NCBI RefSeq assembly: GCF_000819725.1 | Contig: NZ_CDDH01000046.1 | Location: forward strand, 1 to 64,000 | Origin: Aeromonas australiensis | GTDB taxonomy: Bacteria; Pseudomonadota; Gammaproteobacteria; Enterobacterales; Aeromonadaceae | Length of the DNA: 64,000 nucleotides | Direction of reading: 5' to 3' | Notes under the pieces: model-generated | Told to the model about the DNA's origin: nothing | The model's input: only the letters and a program-made list of their open reading frames with translations | Database searches by the model: none | Program-made: the position numbers and the translations under genes | Part shown: positions 35,883-43,879 of the stretch, one piece after another | Layout: every line of letters starts with the position of its first letter | How positions within the stretch are numbered: the first letter of the stretch is position 1

Positions 35883-37861
35883 CTGCGCCTCCGTTGCCAG
35901 CCGAGCAGCGCCAGCGCCAGAGTCCACACCCCGAGCGCCCCACCACCGCCGCCGCCACCTGAAGTCGAGCCACCTTGTACCAGAGGCAGTTTGAGGGGGC
36001 TGATGGCAAAGAAGATATTGTCGCTGCAAGCCACTTTCAATCTGACGCTGCTGGTGAGATTGCCCGGCAGCGTCACAGTGGCCGAGCCGCTGTTAGGCTG
36101 GCTGGTGGCCAGGGTCGCCCAGCTTGAGCCCTCGTTCTGGGTCACCGAGATATCCACCTTGCTGCAACTGATGGGGGCCACTGTGGTGCCAGCCACGTCC
36201 CATGTCAGTGACTGACTGCCCCCCGGCGTGAGAGAGACCCCGGAAATGGGGCTGGTAATGCGAAATGCCGCGCCGGTATTGACCACTTGCACCTTCATAT
36301 CATCGCTGGCGACCCCCCCCTGACCATCTCGCACCGTCAATCTGAAATTGAGATCCCGATTGGTGGTCGGCCAGGCCTCCCCTTTGGCAAGATTGCCGGA
36401 GAGCAAGGAAGGCAAACTTGGCAGGATCCGCTCCGGCGATGCCGTGGGAGAGACAAAACGGAACAGCGGCCGGGAGCCATCGTCAATCATGGTGGCTGCA
36501 CTACTCGATGCTGTGCCCAGATCGATCTGTTCCCAGGTATAGAGCAGAGGGTTACCGTCCAGATCCGAGCCCGCGCCCTTGAGGACAAAGGGCGTATTGG
36601 CCGGGATCACATAATCGTTGCCGGCCGCGGCCTGCGGGGCATTATTGCTCAACGGGAGTGTGGTTCCGCAGCTCGATACGGTCGCCATATGCGCTCGCAT
36701 CTGCTCGATGGACTTGCTGTGAAAATAGGGATCGCTGTTTGGCTGGATATTCTCTTCACCGCAGATCCCGGCATAGGCCATGATGGAGCTGCCGCTGCCC
36801 GGTTCCCACGCCTGGCGTTCCTCGCGGTTACCGCCGCCGCAGCTGCCGGTGGTACCGTTGAAGGTATGTTCGGCACCAAACTGGTGACCAATCTCATGGG
36901 CCACATAGTCGATAAAGAAGGCATCCCCCACCGGCTTATCGGAGCCCGTCATCCCGGCTGATTTGTCCGCGGTACAGAGCACGCCCAATCCCGCCAGACC
37001 ACCGCCCCCGGTGTTGACCACATGACCGATGTCAAAGGCACCCAGTTTGGGGCCGTCTTGGGTCTGGGCAGATTGCTGCACGACGATATTGATGTCGATA
37101 TCCCTGTCATCATTCTGGAAAGGATCTGTACCTTTATCGGTAAAAATGATGGTGTCGTTGCCGCTGGCCAGCTGAAACTCCACCCCCAGGTCGCGCCGAT
37201 AAACCTCGTTCACCCGGTTAAGCAGAGTGGCGATGGCTGCGGTGGCCAGTACTTTGGATCCACCGTGGAACTCGGTGTACTCTCCCGCAGCCGAGATGGC
37301 GATGACATAACGCTTACGCTCGTTACCGTTAACCAGCACCTGGCGGGCCAGCTTATCAGGCCGGGTACCGATCACCTTGTCCGCTTCCTCCTCCAACCGG
37401 CTATAGGCATCCTGCTGGTAGTAGACGGCATAACCATCGGCATCGCGCAACGGGTCGACAAATACCGTCTTGCCACGATGGGTAAACATGGCGTGAAAGC
37501 CCAATGGCCCCAGATCAAAACGCCCGGTCTCTACCGGTGCTGCCGGATTATAGCCCTTGAAGGTCAGGATCTCGGGAAATTTGGCCGCCTGATCGGCCGG
37601 CAGCAGATCATAGGGCTGCAGGGTGAAGGTCACGTCTCCGCCGTCGGGCAACGGCAGAGTCAACTTGCTTGCTCCCCCTTGCAGCCCAGCAAAATAGTCG
37701 AGCGGCACCTTAACGACCCGAAACTGATGGGCCCGTACCTCATAGCCATCGGCTGCCGTGGCACGGGCGGCCACAGTGCCCCACTCGTTAGCCATCAGGC
37801 CGGTTGAGCCCAACAAACCGGCCACCAGCAAGGCCAACTTAGAGTACTTCGTCATATGCAT
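35879..37861 (-). CDS. Secreted zinc metalloprotease 3, reprolysin-like, GlyGly-CTERM
   Basis: 660 residues from the ATG at 37861 (an ATG at 37855 is equally usable); codons upstream of that read as noise. Signal peptide MHMTKYSKLALLVAGLLGSTGLMA, prodomain, metzincin HEIGHQFGAEH (H322, H326, H332), Met-turn GSGSSIMAYAGICGEEN, two beta domains, then SGGGGGGGALGVWTLALALL and QRRRR, a textbook GlyGly-CTERM tail. It leads an operon with the small lipoprotein gene and is divergent from the rRNA methyltransferase gene. Confidence 0.9.
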   Translation of the reverse strand: MHMTKYSKLALLVAGLLGSTGLMANEWGTVAARATAADGYEVRAHQFRVVKVPLDYFAGLQGGASKLTLPLPDGGDVTFTLQPYDLLPADQAAKFPEILTFKGYNPAAPVETGRFDLGPLGFHAMFTHRGKTVFVDPLRDADGYAVYYQQDAYSRLEEEADKVIGTRPDKLARQVLVNGNERKRYVIAISAAGEYTEFHGGSKVLATAAIATLLNRVNEVYRRDLGVEFQLASGNDTIIFTDKGTDPFQNDDRDIDINIVVQQSAQTQDGPKLGAFDIGHVVNTGGGGLAGLGVLCTADKSAGMTGSDKPVGDAFFIDYVAHEIGHQFGAEHTFNGTTGSCGGGNREERQAWEPGSGSSIMAYAGICGEENIQPNSDPYFHSKSIEQMRAHMATVSSCGTTLPLSNNAPQAAAGNDYVIPANTPFVLKGAGSDLDGNPLLYTWEQIDLGTASSSAATMIDDGSRPLFRFVSPTASPERILPSLPSLLSGNLAKGEAWPTTNRDLNFRLTVRDGQGGVASDDMKVQVVNTGAAFRITSPISGVSLTPGGSQSLTWDVAGTTVAPISCSKVDISVTQNEGSSWATLATSQPNSGSATVTLPGNLTSSVRLKVACSDNIFFAISPLKLPLVQGGSTSGGGGGGGALGVWTLALALLGWQRRRR

Positions 37862-38084
37862 TGTTTTTAGTCCCTGTATTAATGCAATCGCCTGAATTGC
37901 GGCCTGTACTTTATTTTTATTCGGCCACATCAATACGAAACTGAAGCAACCCTTTCCACCATTCCCGCGTGGGGAGTGTTGCGTCAACCCCGTCTACCCC
38001 CTATCATTGCGCGGATTTGTCAATTTTAGAACTGCCCCTCTTCACAAAGGTGCGGTTCATCTTTATCTGGCCAAGGTTAATCTC

Positions 38085-39296
38085 ATGCTCAAATCCCCAC
38101 TGTTGCCCCGTTTCGGGGATCTGGTCGTTGCCATTGTTGACGATGTGCTCGGTCAGGGTCTTACCCTCGACCGCGCCTATGCCCGTCACTTCTCCGGCAT
38201 CGAACTCAAACCGCAAGAACAGGCAAGGATTGCCCTGGTCACCGGCGACCTGCTGCGCCGTCTCAGCCTCTATTGCTTCCTCACCGGCATTCAGGTGCGT
38301 CAGGCCGAAAAGAACGTCTGGCCGCTGTTGCACAGCTGGCATGCCTTCCACAAAGTTGCCCAGCCCAACAACCCGACCCTGGATCGCTTCAATGAAGAGG
38401 CCTTCCGCCGCCGCCTGACCGAGGCGAAGAAGAACCCGGTATTGATGGATGGCTGCCCGAGCTGGCTGGAGAAACTGGGCAGCGAGCAGTTGGGCGAAGC
38501 CTGGCCTGCCGAACGCGCCGCCCTGGCCTGGATGCCCAAGCGTTACCTGCGAGTCAACACCCTCAAGTGCACCCGTGATGAACTGCAAGCCATGCTGGCC
38601 AAAGAGCAGGTCACCACCATTGCAGTGGAAGGTGTGGAAACAGCCCTGCAGGTCACCTCCGATGCGGCCCTGTTTCGCACCAAGGCCTTCGCCGATGGCT
38701 GCTTCGAACAGCAGGATGCAGGTTCCCAGCACATCGCTGCCGCGCTCGACGTCGCGCCCGGCATGCGGGTGATCGACGCCTGCGCCGGTGCCGGTGGCAA
38801 GACCCTGCATCTGGCCGCCATGATGAAAGGCAAAGGCCGCCTGCTGGCAATGGATGTAGAAGAGTGGAAGCTGGAAAACCTCAAGCAGCGCGCTCGTCGC
38901 GCCGGTGCCCACAACGTGGAAACCCGGGTCATCACCAGCAGCAAGACCGTCAAGCGCCTCAAAGAGAGCGCGGATCGCCTGCTGCTGGACGTGCCCTGCT
39001 CCGGTCTGGGCGTACTCAAGCGCAATCCGGATGCCAAATGGCGTGACACCGCCGAGCGCCTACCGGTACTGGTCGCGCTGCAAGAAGAGATCCTGCAGCG
39101 CTACAGCCAGATGGTGAAGGTAGGTGGTCTGCTGGTCTATGCAACCTGCTCCATCCTGCCCGAGGAGAACCGTCAGCAGGTGGACAAGTTCCTCGCGGCC
39201 AACGAGCACTTCCGTCTGCGTGACGATCACACCGTGAGCCCGTCCGAGACCGGCTTCGACGGTTTCTACATGGCCCGTATCGAACGGATTGCCTGA
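38085..39296 (+). CDS. RsmB/NOP-family rRNA (cytosine-C5) methyltransferase
   Basis: 403 residues from ATG 38085 with AAGG upstream. N-terminal NusB-like helical region, then a class I methyltransferase core: DACAGAGGKTLHLA (SAM loop), LLLDVPCSGLGVLKRNPD with one catalytic Cys, and VYATCSILPEEN with the nucleophile Cys of m5C methyltransferases. Target nucleotide not determinable; it is shorter than RsmB and RsmF of E. coli. Own terminator shared with grxD. Confidence 0.88.
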   Translation: MLKSPLLPRFGDLVVAIVDDVLGQGLTLDRAYARHFSGIELKPQEQARIALVTGDLLRRLSLYCFLTGIQVRQAEKNVWPLLHSWHAFHKVAQPNNPTLDRFNEEAFRRRLTEAKKNPVLMDGCPSWLEKLGSEQLGEAWPAERAALAWMPKRYLRVNTLKCTRDELQAMLAKEQVTTIAVEGVETALQVTSDAALFRTKAFADGCFEQQDAGSQHIAAALDVAPGMRVIDACAGAGGKTLHLAAMMKGKGRLLAMDVEEWKLENLKQRARRAGAHNVETRVITSSKTVKRLKESADRLLLDVPCSGLGVLKRNPDAKWRDTAERLPVLVALQEEILQRYSQMVKVGGLLVYATCSILPEENRQQVDKFLAANEHFRLRDDHTVSPSETGFDGFYMARIERIA

Positions 39297-39314
39297 TCAT
39301 CGTGTCCAGCATAG

Positions 39315-39345
39315 AAAAGGGGAGCCGCTGGCTCCCCTTTTTGTA
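39315..39345. terminator. Bidirectional terminator between the methyltransferase gene and grxD
   Basis: AAAAGGGGAGCC-GCT-GGCTCCCCTTTT followed by TGTATTTT. Confidence 0.9.
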
Positions 39346-39363
39346 TTTTGACTACGGCCTTTA

Positions 39364-39708
39364 TTATTCAGCTGCCGCGTCATCCTGCTTGTACTTGGTG
39401 GCAGTTTCTTTAATCAGAGACTGCAACTCGCCAGCCTGGAACATCTCGATCATGATGTCACAGCCACCGATCAGCTCACCCTCAACCCACAGCTGGGGGA
39501 AGGTCGGCCAGTTGGCGAATTTTGGCAATTCGGCGCGGATATCCGGATTTTGCAGGATATCAACGTATGCAAACGGCTCGCCGCAGGACATCAGAGCCTG
39601 GGAGGCCTGGGCAGAGAAGCCACAGCTGGGTAGCTTGGGGGAGCCCTTCATGTAGAGGATGATGGGGTTGTCAGCCAGCTGCTGCTTGATCTTTTCAATA
39701 GTTTCCAT
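39364..39708 (-). CDS. grxD: Monothiol glutaredoxin Grx4
   Basis: 114 residues. CGFS active site (about C29) in SPKLPSCGFSAQA, WPTFPQLW with the cis-Pro, and GGCDI for glutathione binding. Family members bind a [2Fe-2S] cluster with BolA or as homodimers and deliver clusters. Here beside sodB, divergent, an arrangement that groups iron and oxidative-stress genes. Confidence 0.96.
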   Translation of the reverse strand: METIEKIKQQLADNPIILYMKGSPKLPSCGFSAQASQALMSCGEPFAYVDILQNPDIRAELPKFANWPTFPQLWVEGELIGGCDIMIEMFQAGELQSLIKETATKYKQDDAAAE

Positions 39709-39996
39709 AGGTGCCTCACTAGAGCGATTTCGGCGGCCATTCTACTGCAATCTGGCCAGAGCACAAACTGACAAAGGGGTGACACGGTTAGAATTGCGCA
39801 AAGAACCCACACAGGATTGATCGCGATCATGGCGCCAATCAAGAGTTGTTAGGCCATCTTTGATACTGCTACAATCCCTTGGCTTTGGGCTACCCAGCCC
39901 CATCATTTTAAAAACAACTCTTTTCACATATAGAAAAGAGTACGCAATGTCTTGCAACCGTCGCCTTCGCACGGTCCAGCCAATGGAGAGTAGAAA

Positions 39997-40581
39997 ATGG
40001 CATTCGAACTTCCCGCTCTGCCCTATGCAATCAACGCTCTGGAACCGCACATCTCCCAGGAAACTCTGGAATATCACCACGGCAAGCACCACAACACCTA
40101 CGTGGTCAACCTGAACAATCTGGTGCCGGGTACCGAGTTTGAAGGCAAGTCTCTGGAAGAGATCATCAAGACCTCCAACGGCGGCATCTTCAATAACGCC
40201 GCCCAGATCTGGAACCACACCTTCTACTGGCACTGCCTCTCCCCGAATGGTGGTGGCGAGCCGACTGGCGCCCTGGCTGATGCCATCAACCAAGCATTCG
40301 GCTCCTTCGCCGAGTTCAAGGATGCCTTCACCAAGTCTGCCATCGGCAACTTCGGCTCCAGCTGGACCTGGCTGGTGAAGAAAGCTGACGGCTCTCTAGC
40401 TATCGTCAACACCTCCAACGCCGGCTGCCCGCTGACTGAAGCCGGTACCACCCCGCTGCTGACTGTTGACCTGTGGGAGCACGCCTACTACATCGATTTC
40501 CGCAACTTGCGTCCGAAGTACATGGAAACCTTCTGGGCTCTGGTTAACTGGGAATTCGTGGCCAAGAACCTGGCTGCCTAA
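39997..40581 (+). CDS. sodB: Iron superoxide dismutase
   Basis: 194 residues. Metal ligands seen at His27 (PHISQETLEYHHGKHH), His74 (AAQIWNHTFYW), Asp157 and His161 (DLWEHAYY). The AAQTWNHTFYW-like and LTVDLWEHAYYID segments favour Fe over Mn. The 288-base upstream region runs between divergent grxD and sodB and must hold both promoters. Strong terminator. Confidence 0.97.
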   Translation: MAFELPALPYAINALEPHISQETLEYHHGKHHNTYVVNLNNLVPGTEFEGKSLEEIIKTSNGGIFNNAAQIWNHTFYWHCLSPNGGGEPTGALADAINQAFGSFAEFKDAFTKSAIGNFGSSWTWLVKKADGSLAIVNTSNAGCPLTEAGTTPLLTVDLWEHAYYIDFRNLRPKYMETFWALVNWEFVAKNLAA

Positions 40582-40599
40582 TCAGCCTCGCTTGCCAAA

Positions 40600-40627
40600 A
40601 CGCCCCGCACTGCGGGGCGTTTTTTTA
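40600..40627 (+). terminator. sodB terminator
   Basis: ACGCCCCGC-ACT-GCGGGGCGT followed by seven T residues. Confidence 0.95.
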
Positions 40628-40652
40628 GCTCCTGATAGCAAAGAAAGTGAAA

Positions 40653-40670
40653 AGGCGCCCACAGGCGCCT
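40653..40670 (-). terminator. mlaA terminator
   Basis: AGGCGCC-CACA-GGCGCCT; on the minus strand followed by TTTTC. It stands back to back with the sodB terminator. Confidence 0.75.
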
Positions 40671-40694
40671 CTTTTACATATCGGGATGACTCGC

Positions 40695-41507
40695 TTACTG
40701 GTCCAATTCGTCCATATATTCATCCAGATTGACATCGTCAGCCTGCTCTTGCTGCGACGCTTTCTGCTCGCTCTGCTTGCCCGTCACCTTGTTCTGGTTG
40801 TGCTGCAGATAGAAGTCCTTGGTCAACGCATACGGGTCGAGGGCGTTGTCAATGATCCGCTCCTGATCGATCAGCTTGGCGCGTGTGCCCAGTCCATCCA
40901 GCGCCCAGTGTGCGAACTTCATCGGGAAGGTCAACAAGGCATAGGGGAAGTAGAGGCTGTCAATCGCATCGCCAACCAGCTCTCGGGTGGTGGTCGGGCC
41001 ATAGACGGGCACCATGATATAGGCACCTTCACCGATATCGGCGCGGCCCAGCACGGTATCCATCTCCAGCTTGTTGCGCTCAAGGCCTGCATGCTGGGCC
41101 ACATCGAAAATCCCCAACAGACCGACTGTGGTGTTGAGGGTAAAGCGCCCCAGGTTAGTGCCAGCCCCTTTTAAATCACCGGTGATCAGGTGATTCACCA
41201 TGCTGCTCGGTTCATCAAAGTTGGCGACAAAGTTGGCTATGCCATCCTTCACACTCACTGGCACATAACGGGCATAGCCATGTACTACCGGACGTGCCAC
41301 ATAGGGTTCCAGCACATCATAGTTGACCGCCCACATGGCCCGGTTTGGCCCTTGGAAGGGGTCACGGGGATCGGCCGCCGTACTGGTGGCACCCGGATTA
41401 TTTATGCCGGGATTGAGATCCAGACTCTCTGGGCCAGGCTTGGGTGGACCACCGGCACAGCCAGCCAGCAAGAGGGCTGCCAGTATGGCCCCTGAACGAA
41501 GATACAT
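40695..41507 (-). CDS. mlaA: Outer-membrane phospholipid transport lipoprotein MlaA (VacJ)
   Basis: 270 residues. Lipoprotein signal with LLLAGC (Cys17), then DPFQGPNRAMWAVN, VARPVVHGYARYVPVSVKDGIANFVANFDEPSSMVN and GLLGIFDVAQHAGL, typical of MlaA. Removes misplaced phospholipids from the outer leaflet together with the Mla ABC system. The C-terminus is Gln- and acid-rich. It stands alone here, away from mlaBCDEF. Confidence 0.95.
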   Translation of the reverse strand: MYLRSGAILAALLLAGCAGGPPKPGPESLDLNPGINNPGATSTAADPRDPFQGPNRAMWAVNYDVLEPYVARPVVHGYARYVPVSVKDGIANFVANFDEPSSMVNHLITGDLKGAGTNLGRFTLNTTVGLLGIFDVAQHAGLERNKLEMDTVLGRADIGEGAYIMVPVYGPTTTRELVGDAIDSLYFPYALLTFPMKFAHWALDGLGTRAKLIDQERIIDNALDPYALTKDFYLQHNQNKVTGKQSEQKASQQEQADDVNLDEYMDELDQ

Positions 41508-41550
41508 ATGATTGTCCTGAGGTTTTATTTCGATTTATCAGAAGTATAGA

Positions 41551-41580
41551 TAACCCGGCCCCTATCCAGGGGCCGGGTTA
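41551..41580. terminator. Strong hairpin between ccmI and mlaA
   Basis: TAACCCGGCCCCT-ATCC-AGGGGCCGGGTTA, a perfect 13-bp stem. It follows ccmI on the minus strand; no T tract, so termination is probable but not certain. Confidence 0.6.
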
Positions 41581-41592
41581 TCCAAAGCCATA

Positions 41593-42861
41593 TTAGAGGG
41601 CGTGATCGATGCGGATGTCAATCGGGACAGCAGGGATCTCGGTCGTCTTGACCGGCACGGATACCCCTTCGAAGGCTCCTTCCTTGTTCATCACATTGCC
41701 ACCGCGCGCGAGACGCGCCTTGAACTGCAGCTCCGGATAGGCCGCCAGCTTGCTGCCTTCCATCATGGCATCGCCATCTCCGAGTGAGAGGGTAACAGGC
41801 AAGGTTGGCCCTGCGATACGCTTCACGGCGATGGGCATGGGCGGCCCGTTGGGCACCACAGCAAAGACGAAGAGGTGGGCATCTTCCGGCATCTGGATGC
41901 CTGCCGCCAAGGTGACGTGGATGGGGAACTCTCCCTCCTTCACCGCCAGCGGTTTCCCCTCCACTTCACCTGCTTTGGCAATGCCTGAATTCGTCACCTC
42001 GATACCACGCTGCTTGAGCTGCGCACGGGCATATTCCATGGAGCGCTCAACCATCACATAACGGGGAGAGCCTTTCTCCATCAAGGGCAACATCGCCTGC
42101 CAGCGATCCAGAGCGGTCTGGAAATCCTCTTTCTGCAACGCCATAAAGGCATAGACTGAGCGCGCTTCGATATTGTCCGGCGCTTGTGCAATGGCGGCCT
42201 GCAACAGGGCATCTGCTTGCGCTTCATCCCCCGTCATCATCAGTGCCTGGGCGTAAGGCACCGCCACCAGCGATTTCTGGGGGGCAAGCGCGTAAGCCCG
42301 CTCCAGCGCCTCACTGGCCATCCCGGGATCATTGCCATCCAGCGCCAAGCGTCCCAACAACAGCCAGCCACGGTAGTCGTTCGGTTCATCCTTGAGGCGG
42401 GTGCGCAGTGCCAGCATGAAATCCAGCAGGTCCTGTTCGGTCACCTCGGCATCACGTTCTACCAAAATGCGGTTACTCAGCTCACCGAGACGGCTGCTGG
42501 CATCTTGCCAGCGAGCCACCTCTTGCCAGGAGCCCAGCTTGTAGTAGAGCCCCAGACTCACCACCACCAGCAGCAGGGCCCCCGGGATCCAGACCAGACT
42601 CTTGCCACTGCGGGCGGTCTGCTCCACATCGGGAATATCATCCAACAGGCTGCGCTGCAGCTCGACCAGCGAATCGGACTCCTCAGCCAATACCCCCTGC
42701 TCGCGCTCTTCACCAATCTCCAGCAGCCGCTGGCGATAGAGCTGCTTGTTGAGATCCGAGCGACTGATGCTCTGCTTGCCTTCACCACGCCAAAGCGGCA
42801 CAACCAACACCAGACTCACCAGCACCAGCAAGCCCGCAATCACTATCCAAAAAGCGGTCAT
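41593..42861 (-). CDS. ccmI: Cytochrome c maturation protein CcmI (CycH)
   Basis: 422 residues. Two N-terminal membrane segments (about 3-23 and 93-108) flank a cytoplasmic loop with a Leu-zipper-like stretch; the periplasmic part has TPR repeats (about 145-290) and a C-terminal beta domain (FPIHVTLAAGIQMPEDAHLFVFA). Chaperones apocytochrome c to CcmFH. Overlaps ccmH by ATGA. Separate CcmI (not fused to CcmH) is present, unlike E. coli. Confidence 0.93.
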   Translation of the reverse strand: MTAFWIVIAGLLVLVSLVLVVPLWRGEGKQSISRSDLNKQLYRQRLLEIGEEREQGVLAEESDSLVELQRSLLDDIPDVEQTARSGKSLVWIPGALLLVVVSLGLYYKLGSWQEVARWQDASSRLGELSNRILVERDAEVTEQDLLDFMLALRTRLKDEPNDYRGWLLLGRLALDGNDPGMASEALERAYALAPQKSLVAVPYAQALMMTGDEAQADALLQAAIAQAPDNIEARSVYAFMALQKEDFQTALDRWQAMLPLMEKGSPRYVMVERSMEYARAQLKQRGIEVTNSGIAKAGEVEGKPLAVKEGEFPIHVTLAAGIQMPEDAHLFVFAVVPNGPPMPIAVKRIAGPTLPVTLSLGDGDAMMEGSKLAAYPELQFKARLARGGNVMNKEGAFEGVSVPVKTTEIPAVPIDIRIDHAL

Positions 42862-43337
42862 TGTTTCTCTTCCTCTTTGAGCAGCTCGGCCAAACGGCGG
42901 CGCTCCTCCTCGCTCAGGGCGTTATCCCGTTGTTCTTTTACCGCAGGGGGCCGGCGGCTTCGCATCACGACCACGGTGCCACCGATCAGGATCACCAGCA
43001 GCGGGCCGAGCCAGAGGATCAGGGTGGAAGCCATCAGGGGCGGGTTATAGAGGATAAAGTTGCCATAACGGGCCACCATGTAATCCACAATCTCCCCTTT
43101 ATCCTTGCCCTCGCGCACCATCTGGTAGGTCTTGTCGCGCAAGTCCTTGGCCAGCCCGGCATTGGAGTCGGCGATATCCTGGTTCTGACATTTGGGGCAA
43201 CGCAGCTCCTTGGTCAGTTCGCGAAAGATCTGCTCCTGATTATCGTTGTCGAAGGTGTAGACATCGATGGCGGCCATAGCTGGCGCTTGTACCCCCCATC
43301 CCAGCAACAACAACAGGGATGCAATAAACAGTTTCAT
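42858..43337 (-). CDS. ccmH: Cytochrome c maturation thiol-disulfide protein CcmH
   Basis: 159 residues from the ATG at 43337; a GTG at 43352 overlapping the ccmG stop is an alternative, but this ATG gives a cleaner signal peptide. Redox motif LRCPKCQNQ, then RDKTYQMVREGKDKGEIVDYMVARYG, a C-terminal membrane helix (about 100-120) and a charged tail. Reduces apocytochrome cysteines for heme ligation. Confidence 0.94.
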   Translation of the reverse strand: MKLFIASLLLLLGWGVQAPAMAAIDVYTFDNDNQEQIFRELTKELRCPKCQNQDIADSNAGLAKDLRDKTYQMVREGKDKGEIVDYMVARYGNFILYNPPLMASTLILWLGPLLVILIGGTVVVMRSRRPPAVKEQRDNALSEEERRRLAELLKEEEKQ

Positions 43338-43348
43338 CAGGCTTCCCC

Positions 43349-43879
43349 TCACTTCATGGCATCAAAGATAGGTTTGAGGGTCGATGCCCAGTTCTCGGGG
43401 TTGATATCCCCCACGTGGCGATAACGGATGATCCCCTCGCTGTCGATAAAGAAGGTTTCCGGGGCGCCGTACACCCCCAGATCCAGCCCCAGCATGCCGT
43501 CCGGATCATAGAGGTTGACCTGATAGGGGTTGCCCAGCTCCGCCAGCCATTTGATCGCCTTGTCACGCTCATCCTTGTAATTCATGCCGATGATGGGAAT
43601 GCCCTGCCCCGCCAGTTGTTTGAGGTAGGTGTGCTCGCCATAGCAGGTCGGGCACCAGGTGGCCCAGACGTTGAGCAACATGGGACGACCGGTCAGGATG
43701 GTGCGGTCATGCTGTTTACCCAAATCATAAATATCCTGCAGGGTGAACACCGGTACCTCTTTGCCCACCATCACGGACTCAAGCTTGGTAGGGTCGGAGT
43801 AGAGCCCCTTGAACAGGAACACCGCCCCCAGCAAGAAGACCATAAAGGGGATTAAAAACAACCAGGTCTTTCTGTTCAT
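43349..43879 (-). CDS. ccmG: Thiol:disulfide interchange protein CcmG (DsbE)
   Basis: 176 residues. N-terminal membrane anchor (about 5-24), thioredoxin fold with WATWCPTCYGEH active site, the GVYGAPETFFID cis-Pro region and a final IFDAM. Keeps the Ccm cysteines reduced. Overlaps the ccmF stop by ATGA. Confidence 0.96.
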   Translation of the reverse strand: MNRKTWLFLIPFMVFLLGAVFLFKGLYSDPTKLESVMVGKEVPVFTLQDIYDLGKQHDRTILTGRPMLLNVWATWCPTCYGEHTYLKQLAGQGIPIIGMNYKDERDKAIKWLAELGNPYQVNLYDPDGMLGLDLGVYGAPETFFIDSEGIIRYRHVGDINPENWASTLKPIFDAMK

